Shown here: positions 26,303 to 36,360 of the stretch, one piece after another
Position numbering within the stretch: the stretch's first letter is position 1
Layout of the letters: each line of letters starts with the position of its first letter
NCBI RefSeq assembly: GCF_001644645.1
Contig: NZ_CP011390.1
Coordinates: 2,724,001 to 2,788,000 of the forward strand
Direction: 5' to 3'
From: Flavisolibacter tropicus
Lineage (GTDB): Bacteria > Bacteroidota > Bacteroidia > Chitinophagales > Chitinophagaceae
Length of the DNA stretch: 64,000 nt
Notes under the pieces: generated by a model
What the model saw: only the letters and a program-made list of their open reading frames with translations
Told to the model about the DNA's origin: nothing
Databases searched by the model: none
Position numbers and translations under genes: made by a program

Positions 26303-26961
26303 TTCAATAAATACGGCTCAATTACTTTTTTCCAGATCGCATAACCCTGCGCGTTCATATGCAGGTTATCTTCTACAAAAAGAGTCGTTATAGGCAGGTT
26401 CTCTTTTGTCAACATTGGATGATACACATCAATGAAAGCAGTATGAGGCTTATCCTTTAAATACTTCTTCACGTCCTTGTTCACAACTTCCATCTTAGCC
26501 ATCAGCTGTTGCCTGCTGGGACTGGGTTTCAAAGAAACAAATGCTACTGGTGTGTTAGGCAACTTTACCCGGATCATTCCAAACAACGTTTTGAATCGAT
26601 CAACTACCATTTCAGCAGTTACCGCATTAGATGATGACAAATCATTCTCCCCACAATAGATCAGGATTTGTTTTGGCTGGTAGGGGAAAATGATGTTATC
26701 TGCATAGCGGATCAAATCCAAAAGTGTCGACCCACCAAAACCCCTGTTTACAATAACATACCCGGGAAAATAGGATTGTACATCCTGCCACCTGGTGAAA
26801 GAGGAACTACCAATCAACAGTATGGGATGTTGTGGTGGTGCCTGAACGCTATCTTGCTTGTTAAAAGCTTGTATGTCCGCATAAAAAGGAAGCTGTTGCG
26901 CATTAGTTAAAAATCCAACAACCAATAGTCCAACAATAAAAACTAGTTTTTTCAATTGCAT
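26299..26961 (-). CDS. Exported SGNH/GDSL-family esterase
   Basis: This 220-residue protein has a signal peptide (to LTNAQ) and the SGNH hydrolase fold. Block I is LIGSSSFTRW with the nucleophile Ser, block II RGFGGSTLLDL with its Gly, block III YCGENDL with Asn, and block V EDNLHMN with the Asp/His pair. Family members remove acetyl or other ester groups from carbohydrates or lipids. The position between GH43 and GH3, with a 4-bp overlap into GH3, suggests it strips substituents from the glycan taken up here. Confidence 0.87.
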   Translation of the reverse strand: MQLKKLVFIVGLLVVGFLTNAQQLPFYADIQAFNKQDSVQAPPQHPILLIGSSSFTRWQDVQSYFPGYVIVNRGFGGSTLLDLIRYADNIIFPYQPKQILIYCGENDLSSSNAVTAEMVVDRFKTLFGMIRVKLPNTPVAFVSLKPSPSRQQLMAKMEVVNKDVKKYLKDKPHTAFIDVYHPMLTKENLPITTLFVEDNLHMNAQGYAIWKKVIEPYLLK

Positions 26962-27095
26962 ATTATTCAGATTTCATTTTAGACCATAATCCAAAACAGA
27001 TTTAACCTTTGTTATTTCCCTTTTGGAATTTGTCTTTTGTTTTTTTGGGATTTTGGGATTTGTTATTTGTCTTTTGTTTTTCAAATTTCCTCACA

Positions 27096-28868
27096 CTATT
27101 CAACCTTCACTACTTTATTCCGCTCCGATACACCATTTTCATTAATCGCTTCAATCTGAAAGTAGTACGGCTTCTGACTGTCCATACTTTTCATCCAATA
27201 TTCATTATTGGAATGGATCATAATGCAGGTGTACAATTTATCTGGAGCCGTACCATAGTAAATATTGTAAGCAAATGCATTGTCCACAGGTCGCCATTTG
27301 ATAAAGGCACTACGCTTATCTTTCTCGGTACGCAATACAATAAAACCTTGCACAGCGTCTGGCTTTACACCATTACCATTACCAAACACCCGTAGTCCAC
27401 TGATAGCAAACTTCCCGGTTGGCATATGAATATTTTCCAGTTTGATATAGCGTGCCTGTACTGGCTTATCTAACTCTACATAGTCGTGCGGCACATCCTT
27501 TTTATTTTGGCTTTTATCCACTAGCACATTCCACTTCTTACCATCTACAGAATAATACAGCTTGTATTGATGATACTGGTCGTTGAATTTACCTAAGCGA
27601 TTGCTATCCACATCCTGGTCAGCATAATTGATTTGCACCGCATTTACTCTTGACACCGCGCCCAGATCAGATTGTATCCACTCCCCTTTGTTTCCGGAAG
27701 TTGCACTCCAATAGGTCTTGGTCAATTCATCCACCGCACCGTTAGCTAGATATCCGCCCAGTGTGGAAGATACCTGAACGGGTTTGTTATAGTTCAACAG
27801 CATCCAACCGGTAAAGTAGGGAGAAGGTGAATATTGATTAGGTTTAGCGTGATCTACAGCATCAGGTAAATAATGAGGATAATCACCAAAGCTGGTATTA
27901 CACCACATCTGATCGTCTTTATCAAACCCTGACGGCCATACACCTAATCGACGTTCGAATGTATTTTTTACAGAAACCACAGTAGTAGATATGTGCCAGA
28001 AATTTTTATTATTGTCTTGAAAAGTAGCTCCGTGACCGGCCCCTCTCACATATCCACCCAGCTTCATACTCAAGGGATCCGAAGCTGGTGTAAAAGGACC
28101 CAGAGGACCTTCCCCTACCAACAAACCATCGGCATACCCACTGAACTCAGTACCCGGAGCACCATATTGCAGATAATACTTGCCTTTGTACTTGGTCATG
28201 TGTGAGCCTTCAATAAAGGGATCCAGGAACGTATTATCCATATGCTCCCCAAAACGCTGCCAGCCATAACGCCAGGGCTCCAGTAAATACATCTCTTGTC
28301 TGGTTCCAATGGGCTTCATGGTTTTCCGATCCAGTTCAACACCATACATGGGATACTTATTACTGCTTCCATTGTACATATACACTCGACCATCATCATC
28401 AGTAAAGAATGATGGATCCCAACCTCCAATCTCAAAAGAGTCTACCAATGGTTTCCATTCATTGCCTTTGGGATTGGTGCTCATCCATATAGAGAAGTTG
28501 CGGGTATAGGTTGATCCAAAGACAATCATCGTATCTCCCATAATTCCAACGCCAGGAGCACACAATTCATCATAGGTGCCTGTATTCCAGGGTCGTAGAA
28601 ATCTCTTAGAAATATAGTTCCAGTTAGAAAGATCATTACTCCACCAGTAGCCCCACTGGTTGGTTGAAAACAGGTAGTAATCACCTTTATAGTTTACGAT
28701 AACAGGATCAGCTGTAGCGCGGTGCCGTCCCCACTCTGAAAAATTGGGAATTGGCGTATAACCATAATCTATATTAATAGGATTGCAATAGGTCTTCGCC
28801 TTATTCATCTGAGCAGACACACAAAACAAAGACACACAACAACCTAATAACAATAGCACACGCTTCAT
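27096..28868 (-). CDS. Exported GH43-family glycoside hydrolase with discoidin and FnIII-like domains
   Basis: This 590-residue protein (start 28868) has a signal peptide ending near VSAQ, then a five-bladed GH43 propeller (about 30-345). The catalytic residues are visible: Asp54 in TADPVIV, the transition-state Asp in GGWDPSFF, and the acid Glu in FIEGSHM. A discoidin (F5/8 type C) domain follows at about 370-505, and a short FnIII-like domain ends the chain. GH43 covers arabinosidases, xylosidases and exo-galactanases; the substrate is not readable. It lies 33 bp after GH144. An in-frame ATG at 28889 is possible. Confidence 0.87.
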   Translation of the reverse strand: MKRVLLLLGCCVSLFCVSAQMNKAKTYCNPINIDYGYTPIPNFSEWGRHRATADPVIVNYKGDYYLFSTNQWGYWWSNDLSNWNYISKRFLRPWNTGTYDELCAPGVGIMGDTMIVFGSTYTRNFSIWMSTNPKGNEWKPLVDSFEIGGWDPSFFTDDDGRVYMYNGSSNKYPMYGVELDRKTMKPIGTRQEMYLLEPWRYGWQRFGEHMDNTFLDPFIEGSHMTKYKGKYYLQYGAPGTEFSGYADGLLVGEGPLGPFTPASDPLSMKLGGYVRGAGHGATFQDNNKNFWHISTTVVSVKNTFERRLGVWPSGFDKDDQMWCNTSFGDYPHYLPDAVDHAKPNQYSPSPYFTGWMLLNYNKPVQVSSTLGGYLANGAVDELTKTYWSATSGNKGEWIQSDLGAVSRVNAVQINYADQDVDSNRLGKFNDQYHQYKLYYSVDGKKWNVLVDKSQNKKDVPHDYVELDKPVQARYIKLENIHMPTGKFAISGLRVFGNGNGVKPDAVQGFIVLRTEKDKRSAFIKWRPVDNAFAYNIYYGTAPDKLYTCIMIHSNNEYWMKSMDSQKPYYFQIEAINENGVSERNKVVKVE

Positions 28869-28901
28869 ATCGAACGTTTTTAATTGCATTTCTCTTAGCG
28901 C

Positions 28902-30245
28902 TTATTTCAAATACGGACTTTGAAAACCCAGCTTCTTCAAACCACCCTGCACTTCTGGCGCACTCATAAACAGGTCCCACAACAAGCCCGTCCGGTAGTT
29001 TTCAATCATTACAATGATGGGCCCCTGGTCTATCGCCAAATGCGACTTTGCATACCAGTTCTTCTCCTCACTAAAAGCATCCACAAAACCATACTCACTC
29101 CATATCTTATCTCCTAGCTCGTTGTAGAAATATTTCAATGCCTGCATGGAATATTCAGGCGTATAAGGAAATGAAGACAATGCTGCTGTTGGCGTAATCA
29201 CACCCAGGTCTTCTGATGGCGAATGCGCTGCATAACCTACATAACTGTCACTGGCTGATAATCCCCAGCTGTTAGGACCATAGCCTTTATACTTTTTCGG
29301 ATTCTCCAATACATAAGCACGATTGATCAAGGTATGATTCGTGTTTTGCTGCCAATAATCAGCATACTGATCTTTTAATCCTTTTGGACTTAAGCCTAAA
29401 AAGGAATAGTGTGAAAAGAACAACGGACCACCATAGTCAAACCCTAACGGCAATACATGTCCGTAGAAGGTTTTACCATTCTTAAAGAAATTGCTCTGTG
29501 CCCAGCCACGATGATAAACAGCTGTAGGTACAGGATAACGTTCTGCAGAGGCTGCCAACACATAGGTGATCAGTGCTTCATTATAGCCACGGAGTGGAAA
29601 GTTCATCGCCCAGTCATTGTTAGGGCTCCAGTGCCAGTACAGTACTTCTTCGCCCCCTTTGGTATACCAGTTCCATTCCGTTTCGCTCCAGATCCAGTTG
29701 ATGCGGTTCCGCAGTTCGCGTTCAGTATTATTATCTGCATTAAAATACTGACGCGCACATAGCAGTCCTTGCAATAAGAAAGAATGTTCTACTAAGTCAC
29801 CGCCATCATCTTTACGGCTAAAGCGGATCACCTTACCTGTCTCGCCGTTCAACCAGTGTGGAAACACACCATGAAAGGCATCAGCCTTCCACAGAAACTT
29901 TACCATTTTCAACAAATGCTTGGCTGCCGTATCTCTAGTGATCCATCCTCTGTTGGCAGCAACCACTATCGACATTACACCAAAGCCAGTACCTCCTGTG
30001 GTTACCACTTCACCTCCGTATTCAAAGGCGGTATTGCTTCGCTCACGTGCCATACCACTTACCGGATGAGCAAAGTCCCAGAAGTACCGAAAGGTTTGCT
30101 TTTGCACCAATTCCAGCAAGGCCGAGTCCGACAGATTTTTTGGCCGGTTAGCAGGATTAAAGGCAGGCGTTTTTGCCTTCTGGGCAAAGGAAAAAAGTGA
30201 GCAGAAGACAAAACAAATTAGTAGAAATGCAGTTTGCTTTTTCAT
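28902..30245 (-). CDS. GH144-like glucoamylase-fold protein (endo-beta-1,2-glucanase family)
   Basis: This 447-residue exported protein has a signal peptide to FSFAQ and a single (alpha/alpha)6-barrel catalytic domain. It begins with TFRYFWDFAHPVSGMARER and includes GTGFGVMSIVVAA, FPHWLNGETG, and VLYWHWSPNNDW. This is the glucoamylase-like family in which Chitinophaga CpSGL defined GH144 endo-beta-1,2-glucanases (from memory). Related proteins such as 1,2-beta-oligoglucan sophorohydrolase exist. The signal type suggests a periplasmic enzyme. It is a close paralogue of the gene just upstream and 33 bp before GH43. Confidence 0.82.
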   Translation of the reverse strand: MKKQTAFLLICFVFCSLFSFAQKAKTPAFNPANRPKNLSDSALLELVQKQTFRYFWDFAHPVSGMARERSNTAFEYGGEVVTTGGTGFGVMSIVVAANRGWITRDTAAKHLLKMVKFLWKADAFHGVFPHWLNGETGKVIRFSRKDDGGDLVEHSFLLQGLLCARQYFNADNNTERELRNRINWIWSETEWNWYTKGGEEVLYWHWSPNNDWAMNFPLRGYNEALITYVLAASAERYPVPTAVYHRGWAQSNFFKNGKTFYGHVLPLGFDYGGPLFFSHYSFLGLSPKGLKDQYADYWQQNTNHTLINRAYVLENPKKYKGYGPNSWGLSASDSYVGYAAHSPSEDLGVITPTAALSSFPYTPEYSMQALKYFYNELGDKIWSEYGFVDAFSEEKNWYAKSHLAIDQGPIIVMIENYRTGLLWDLFMSAPEVQGGLKKLGFQSPYLK

Positions 30246-30276
30246 CAGCTGTTTTATACAATTTATCTATTTAGCA

Positions 30277-31941
30277 TTACAGATTAGGGCTTTGAAAACC
30301 TAAGGCACGCATACCGGTTTTTACTTCCGGTGCACTCATAAACAAATTCCAAAGCAATCCGCTCCGGTAGTTTTCAATCATAATGATAATGGGTCCCTGG
30401 TCTATGGCTAGGAAGGAATTCGCAAACCAGGGTTCTTTCAACGAGAAGGCATCTATAAAACCATATTCCTTCCAGATCTTGTCTCCCAAGGTATAATAAA
30501 AAAACTTTAAAGTCTTCATCGATTCGGTCGGTGTGTATGGAAAAGAAGAAAGAGCCGCCGTTGGAGCAATAACACCTACATCATTAGTTGGCGAACTGGC
30601 TGTATACCCACCTTTTATATCGCTCGCTGTGAGCCCCCATACCGAATCGCTATAGCCGAAATACCCTTTAGGGTTGGTCTTGCAATAATTGTAATTGATT
30701 AATGCATGATTTTGATTCTGCATCTCATAATTCGCATAAGCATCCGTAAGGCTCTTTGGATTGATACCTAAAAAAGAATAGTGCGAAAAGAATAGTGGTC
30801 CCCCAAAAGCCGGCCCCAAGGGTAATGTAATGCCATAATACGCAGCACCATTTCGCATACCTCCATTGGAAGCCCATCCATTATCATAAACCGCTTTTGT
30901 AATGGGATAGGTTGTGGAAGAAGCCGCCATCACATAAGTGATCAACGCTTCATTCCAGCCCTTTATCTGCACGTTCATTACCCAGTTCACGCTAGGACTC
31001 CAATGCCAGTATAATACCTGCTCTCCTCCTTTGGTAAACCAGCTCCACTCCACCCGGTTCCAAATGGTATTGATATCACTTCGCAAACTAGTTTCGGATG
31101 CGTCGGCCCCATTGAAATACTGCCTTGCAGTGATTAACCCTTGCATGAGGTAAGATGTTTCTACCAGGTCGGCACCATTATCATTCGCGCTAAAGGGCAC
31201 TACAACACCCGTAGCTCCATTCAACCAATGCGGATAGGCTCCTTTAAAGGTTTGCGCTTGATCCTTTAAAAAACGCACTATAATTTGCATACGTGCTAAG
31301 CCTTGCGCCCGCGTTACAAACCCGCGGTGAATGCCAGCAACAATAGCCATAATACCAAAGCCGCTGCCACCCGATGTTACCACATCGCCCGATGAATTAC
31401 GCTCACGAGCCAAGCCACTCACCGGGTGCCCAAAGTCCCAGAAATATTTAAATGTTTGTTGCTGCACTTTAGTCAACAATTCATCTTCTGTCAATTGCGG
31501 AAACTTGGCAATGGAATCGATCTTGGTAACAAACGTAAAGTTGGTGCCACTCATCAACGAAGCACCAGTCGTCGCTTTGAGTGAAGTAGAAATTGAAAAA
31601 TCATGTCGTACTATGGAGGACAAAGGCGAAGCGGGCTGTATCACTAAACTACTATCGCCATTGGCATAGGAAGCCGTATAAGCAACAGCACCACTTTCAG
31701 ACGTTAGGTGTACAGCCGCAGCAACAGTTCCTTTATCTACTTTACCATTAAAGTTTAATCGTATAACCGGCGAAAAAGGAACATTATAATTTTCTGTGCC
31801 TGGCGCCTTCCCGTCAAGGCTGGTACTATTTAGTTGAAAGACAGGCGGTGTAGTGGGCTGATCATTACTAGAAGAACCCTTATTACAGGAAACATGCTGC
31901 AACGCCAGCAACGCAAGAACAAAACAATGAATACCGCGCAT
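30277..31941 (-). CDS. GH144-like lipoprotein with N-terminal Ig-like domain
   Basis: This 554-residue lipoprotein (lipobox around HVSC, Cys19) has a Big_5-type Ig-like domain at about residues 35-145, containing SPVIRLNFNGKVD and LVIQPASPL. A GH144/glucoamylase-type domain follows, with TFKYFWDFGHPVSGLARER and VLYWHWSPSVNW. Its catalytic domain is collinear with the next gene's, so the pair is a tandem duplication. Lipid anchoring suggests a cell-surface enzyme that cuts polymer first, while the shorter paralogue works in the periplasm (inference). Confidence 0.82.
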   Translation of the reverse strand: MRGIHCFVLALLALQHVSCNKGSSSNDQPTTPPVFQLNSTSLDGKAPGTENYNVPFSPVIRLNFNGKVDKGTVAAAVHLTSESGAVAYTASYANGDSSLVIQPASPLSSIVRHDFSISTSLKATTGASLMSGTNFTFVTKIDSIAKFPQLTEDELLTKVQQQTFKYFWDFGHPVSGLARERNSSGDVVTSGGSGFGIMAIVAGIHRGFVTRAQGLARMQIIVRFLKDQAQTFKGAYPHWLNGATGVVVPFSANDNGADLVETSYLMQGLITARQYFNGADASETSLRSDINTIWNRVEWSWFTKGGEQVLYWHWSPSVNWVMNVQIKGWNEALITYVMAASSTTYPITKAVYDNGWASNGGMRNGAAYYGITLPLGPAFGGPLFFSHYSFLGINPKSLTDAYANYEMQNQNHALINYNYCKTNPKGYFGYSDSVWGLTASDIKGGYTASSPTNDVGVIAPTAALSSFPYTPTESMKTLKFFYYTLGDKIWKEYGFIDAFSLKEPWFANSFLAIDQGPIIIMIENYRSGLLWNLFMSAPEVKTGMRALGFQSPNL

Positions 31942-32082
31942 GTGTTATGGTTTCAACGGTAAGTGAACAACAAAACAGCCAGCTAAATAACAGCTATTTG
32001 CACTGGCCTTGTATTAAAATACAATTACAATTTCAAGCTCACAACAGCCCTTCCACCATTTACAACAAGCGTACCACTACTT

Positions 32083-35000
32083 CTATTTCATCACCAATCG
32101 GTTGTCATTCCGGTTAATGCTTCTAAAAAAAAGCAAAGGCTGATTATTTCTTGCCAATACCAGCACCTTCTGACCTTTTACCGTATTCACCCACTTGGCA
32201 TCGCGCAACTCTCCGTCCAGTACTGGCAAACAAGTACCACTCTCAAACGCATTTGCTTGTTTATTGAACGAAAATGTGGTTGGCGGCAATGCATCATAAC
32301 GCCCTTCATAGGGAATCACACCATAAAAGTTCCCTCCCGCTAAATAGGCTTTTTTAGAATCAGGCATTGCTTGCGCAAAGGAAAATATAGGTGCCAGCTG
32401 CAGAGCTGAGGCAAACTCCACTTTCTCGAAATTGCCTTTCCCATCATTCAAAAAGCATGCTGAAGCAAGCGTTTCGGCTTTCAACTCAGTATAGTCTTTA
32501 AAAAGATCATACAGCAAGTATTGCACCGACTTGCCCGCCACTTCACCATACGTTAAATACGCTTTCTTCAACACAGGCAATGGGCGCTCCAGCTCGTCTT
32601 TTGCCAAAAACGTGTATTCAGTACCATCAATGGTATAGGTCATGATCTGCTCAACACCACCCTGCCCATCAAAGTTTTTTACATACAGTTTCAAAGGCCC
32701 TTGTTTACCTGATGCTAGTTTTGAATTTAACCCCCAGTTACCTGCTAGCAAATCGATAAAGCCATCACCGTTTACATCAGCCGGGTAAACCGTTTGCCAC
32801 AAACCGGTAGACTGCTGAATATCGTTAGCCTTAAATACGCCCTTGTTATTGATGAATAACTTAATGGGCATCCATTCTCCTGTTACTATCAGGTCCATCC
32901 ATCCATCATGGTTAATATCACTAAACGCACCGCTGGTGGTAATGCCTAACTTATTCAGATTAATAACTTGCATTCCTGCCACAGTAAAACGACCCTTGCC
33001 ATCATTCAACAACAAATAAGAGTCTTGCGGCATTCCATATTGGCGTGCATGCGCTAGCCCACCTACAAAAAGATCCATGTCACCATCCTTATCAATATCA
33101 GCAGCAACCACGCACGATTTATTCTTTAATAAAGACGGTATACTTTCTTTTGAAAGCGCAAAATGCCCTTTACCATCATTGAAATACAAATGATCCACTA
33201 ATACGCCATCACCATCCACCGCTTCATTGCCACCACTTACAACATACAGATCCAAAGCACCATCGTTATTGGCATCAAAGAATAAGGCATCTACTTCTTC
33301 ATTCATTTTAGCTTCTCCAAATACAGCCGAATCGGCCGACACAAACCTTCCCGATTGATTTTGTACCAGCAGCACTCCTGTAGTGCCCTTGGCACCACAT
33401 ACATAGATGTCATCCAGACCATCCTTATTCACATCACCTACCGCCATCTTGGGTCCGCGTGTAGATTCCTGGTGTGGAATTAAATATTGAACATTGTAAT
33501 CCAGGAAATCATTTTCACGGTGTACCCAGTTTACGCCTGTTTGCGCTGTAATGTTTTCATAAGCTGCTACTGGAGCCGGAAAGAAAGAAGCATAGCTAAA
33601 CTGACCACCCGCTTCACTTTTTTTCAGTGTCAGCTTTCCAATAGCTGGAATATTTTTAAGCATCTGGTATTTCTGATCAGGCCATACCACCAGTAGACTA
33701 TCGATATTTCTTCTGTTGTTTAAACCAAAGTGCAACACCGGTTCTACCGACGATTGAAAGCCGCGCGTTAGCATCAATTGCTGGTATTGCATCTGGCCTT
33801 GTGTGAATACCCATACTTTGGCACCAATACCAAACTGGTTCAAACTATCACCTTTCAAATTCACATTTAGTACAGGCGCAGGTGGAGTAGTATTCTTTAA
33901 GATCACAGCAGCCGACTCTATTGGATTAATGATCACATCCAGGTTGCCATCATTATCCAGATCAGCATAGGCCGCACCAGTGTAGTAACCTTTCATGTCA
34001 CCAGTTCCCCAATCCCCACTCACATCGGTAAACTGCCAGCCTCCATCGCCTTTAAAGAAATAAGGATGCGAGCTACCATCAGGCATGCTCTTCAACGCTT
34101 CATCATCATAAGCATCTGTCTGTTGGCGTCCTTTTTTCATATCCAGGTCAGAAATGAATTTTACATAATCCATATCCACTGGCCGCTTTACAATACCACT
34201 GGAAATAAAGAGATCCTTGTTTCCATCATTATCAAAGTCAGCAAATAATGGTGCCCAGCTCCAATCAGTAGCACTCACGCCCGACAACAAGGCCGTTTCA
34301 CTAAAACTTTCTCCATTACCATTATTGCGTTGCAAGCTGTTTTTGGAATACTGCTTCTGGTAGCCATTCATTTCCAGCTTCACCTTATAGATGTCCGCGT
34401 TTTCATCACTACCATAGGTCTTTAAGGTCTTTTCATCAGGTGGCAACATATCTACAGTTACCAGGTCTAGCTGGCCGTCATTATTATAATCAGCCATATC
34501 ATTACCCATGCTAAACCGACTATAATGCTGAAAATGCTTTGCCCCACTTTCTACAAATGAGCCATCACCTTTATTGATGTAGTAGTAATCATTCTCATGA
34601 AAATCATTGCCTACATATATATCATCCCAGCCATCATTATTTAGATCACCTATGGCTAGCCCCAGACCATAGCCCAGACTGCTTTGGTAAATACCCGCCT
34701 TGGCAGAAACATCTGTAAACTTGCCTGTAGCAGCAACATCATTACGATACAATCGATCACCCGATAGCGGGTCATAGCTTTTGCGAAAACTGGTATCGCG
34801 AATATTTGCATGTGGGTGATGCGACTGGTTCAGGATATAACAATCCAGGTCGCCATCATGGTCATAATCGAAAAAGGCCGCCTGCGTAGAGAGTCCCGCA
34901 AAATCAAGACCGTATTGAACAGATAGATCTTTAAAAGTTCCATTGCCTTGGTTTATAAATAGCTGGTTATGTCCTTTCAGGTCATACTTTCCACTTATAG

Positions 35001-35409
35001 CAGAAGTATAAATATCCAGGTAACCATCACCGTTTACATCAGCCATGGTTACACCTGTACACCAGTCTGCTATACCCGCAACACCAGCTTTATCGGTAAT
35101 ATCTTCAAATTGAAACTGCCCCTTATTAAGGTATAGTTTATTGCCTCCTTTTTTATTGGCGGCAAAATACAGATCAGTCAACCCATCGTTATTGATATCA
35201 CCAGCAGCCACGCCAGCACCATTGTAGTAATACAGGTAGTAGAGAATATTAAAGAGGGGACGCTTTTCCAGCTTATTAGTGAAATCGACATGGGTAACTG
35301 ATGCCGGAAGGCTTTCAAAAAGACCTGCTTTTTTTACTTCACAGGCAGATAAGATTCCTGCAATAGCTACGGAAGTAAAAGTGATGGATAGGGTATTTCG
35401 GATAAACAT
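32083..35409 (-). CDS. Large FG-GAP/VCBS repeat lipoprotein with ASPIC/UnbV domain (CRTAC1-like)
   Basis: This 1108-residue lipoprotein (Cys23 in ILSAC) is built of many calcium-binding beta-propeller repeats of the form DxNxDGxxD, for example DINNDGLTDLYF, DVNGDGYLDIYT, DYDHDGDLDCYI and DIDKDGDMDLFV. They fall in two blocks separated by an ASPIC/UnbV-like segment around residues 520-590 (FGIGAKVWVF to LLVVWPD). Such proteins often accompany SusC/D loci but have no established activity. It lies between the LamG lipoprotein, across a hairpin, and the GH144 genes, and could bind glycan at the surface. Confidence 0.87.
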   Translation of the reverse strand: MFIRNTLSITFTSVAIAGILSACEVKKAGLFESLPASVTHVDFTNKLEKRPLFNILYYLYYYNGAGVAAGDINNDGLTDLYFAANKKGGNKLYLNKGQFQFEDITDKAGVAGIADWCTGVTMADVNGDGYLDIYTSAISGKYDLKGHNQLFINQGNGTFKDLSVQYGLDFAGLSTQAAFFDYDHDGDLDCYILNQSHHPHANIRDTSFRKSYDPLSGDRLYRNDVAATGKFTDVSAKAGIYQSSLGYGLGLAIGDLNNDGWDDIYVGNDFHENDYYYINKGDGSFVESGAKHFQHYSRFSMGNDMADYNNDGQLDLVTVDMLPPDEKTLKTYGSDENADIYKVKLEMNGYQKQYSKNSLQRNNGNGESFSETALLSGVSATDWSWAPLFADFDNDGNKDLFISSGIVKRPVDMDYVKFISDLDMKKGRQQTDAYDDEALKSMPDGSSHPYFFKGDGGWQFTDVSGDWGTGDMKGYYTGAAYADLDNDGNLDVIINPIESAAVILKNTTPPAPVLNVNLKGDSLNQFGIGAKVWVFTQGQMQYQQLMLTRGFQSSVEPVLHFGLNNRRNIDSLLVVWPDQKYQMLKNIPAIGKLTLKKSEAGGQFSYASFFPAPVAAYENITAQTGVNWVHRENDFLDYNVQYLIPHQESTRGPKMAVGDVNKDGLDDIYVCGAKGTTGVLLVQNQSGRFVSADSAVFGEAKMNEEVDALFFDANNDGALDLYVVSGGNEAVDGDGVLVDHLYFNDGKGHFALSKESIPSLLKNKSCVVAADIDKDGDMDLFVGGLAHARQYGMPQDSYLLLNDGKGRFTVAGMQVINLNKLGITTSGAFSDINHDGWMDLIVTGEWMPIKLFINNKGVFKANDIQQSTGLWQTVYPADVNGDGFIDLLAGNWGLNSKLASGKQGPLKLYVKNFDGQGGVEQIMTYTIDGTEYTFLAKDELERPLPVLKKAYLTYGEVAGKSVQYLLYDLFKDYTELKAETLASACFLNDGKGNFEKVEFASALQLAPIFSFAQAMPDSKKAYLAGGNFYGVIPYEGRYDALPPTTFSFNKQANAFESGTCLPVLDGELRDAKWVNTVKGQKVLVLARNNQPLLFFRSINRNDNRLVMK

Positions 35410-35442
35410 AGTATTTCAAAAACTAGTAGAATTAACTATTTA

Positions 35443-35472
35443 AAAGGGCTGAAACAAGATGTTCAGCCCTTT
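35443..35472 (-). terminator. Hairpin between the LamG and FG-GAP genes
   Basis: The 11-bp stem AAAGGGCTGAA/TTCAGCCCTTT has an 8-nt loop. Read on the minus strand it begins 36 nt after the LamG stop and is followed by TTTT. It probably partly terminates the SusC-SusD-LamG transcript, keeping the receptor genes at a higher level than the enzymes. Confidence 0.75.
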
Positions 35473-35507
35473 CCTATTATTGTCTATCAACAAGACAAAA
35501 ATTGTAT

Positions 35508-36329
35508 TTAGAGCTTGCTGTTATACAATGCCAGCGCCTCTGTTGCTGTCAACGCCTTATCATACATGCGAAACTGGTCAAGCGAACCAGTAAACGACTT
35601 CACCCAATCATCAGTAGGCCCTTTCTGCCCTGCATGTTTGTTCCAACCACCTAAGATCAAATTAGTAACCCCAGTGAAATTAACAGAGGCATTCATATTG
35701 GTTTGCGTAGCCGTCATACCTGTTACTTCCTGACCATCAAAATAATAGGTCATTTTCTTGGCGGCATTGTCATAAGAATAGACCATATGGTGCCAACTGC
35801 CGTCAAACATTGGTTTATTGAACGTCCCTTCAAGCCATTGGTCTTTCAAACCAAACTTCATAGTAGTGTTAGTCGCCGTTTGGTTTTCCACCAGTACAAA
35901 GGCCGCACTATTGGTCCAACTAAAGTTAGGTTGTACCAGCGAAAAAAGAAACTCAGTACGACCAGATTGTGCCGCATTTTTGATCCAGAAGGCAATACTG
36001 AAACTGCTAGCCTTATCAAAATCATTGGCATTCAAATAAAGTACCGCCTCATTATCTTTTCCTTTAAACGCTTTACCATTGATACCATCCGTATAGTCTA
36101 CCGGGTACAACAAAGCGGGGTTACCAGATATACTATCCAAAGCATTCCACCTTGCACTGGGACCATCGGTTTTATTAAAGCTGGTAAAGAAACGTAATGA
36201 ACCAGTAGGCAAACCTTTTCCTCCATCTGTTACTACCTCACCCAATCCCGGCCTATCTATTTTTTGACAACTACCAATAGCTGCAACTACTGCAGCCATT
36301 AGTAAAATGTTTGCTATCTTATTTTTCAT
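35508..36329 (-). CDS. LamG/concanavalin-A-like lipoprotein (candidate surface glycan-binding protein)
   Basis: This 273-residue lipoprotein (Cys21 in AIGSC) carries a laminin-G-type jelly roll over about residues 60-270. Visible motifs are FSIAFWIKN, WHHMVYSYDNAAKKMTYYFDG and DQFRMYDKALTATEAL, typical of Laminin_G_3 proteins. It follows SusD by 31 bp, the usual place for a surface glycan-binding protein in such loci. No catalytic residues are recognisable. A strong hairpin follows. Confidence 0.85.
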   Translation of the reverse strand: MKNKIANILLMAAVVAAIGSCQKIDRPGLGEVVTDGGKGLPTGSLRFFTSFNKTDGPSARWNALDSISGNPALLYPVDYTDGINGKAFKGKDNEAVLYLNANDFDKASSFSIAFWIKNAAQSGRTEFLFSLVQPNFSWTNSAAFVLVENQTATNTTMKFGLKDQWLEGTFNKPMFDGSWHHMVYSYDNAAKKMTYYFDGQEVTGMTATQTNMNASVNFTGVTNLILGGWNKHAGQKGPTDDWVKSFTGSLDQFRMYDKALTATEALALYNSKL

Positions 36330-36360
36330 GATCGTAAATGTGTTAGGTTAATTGATTGGC

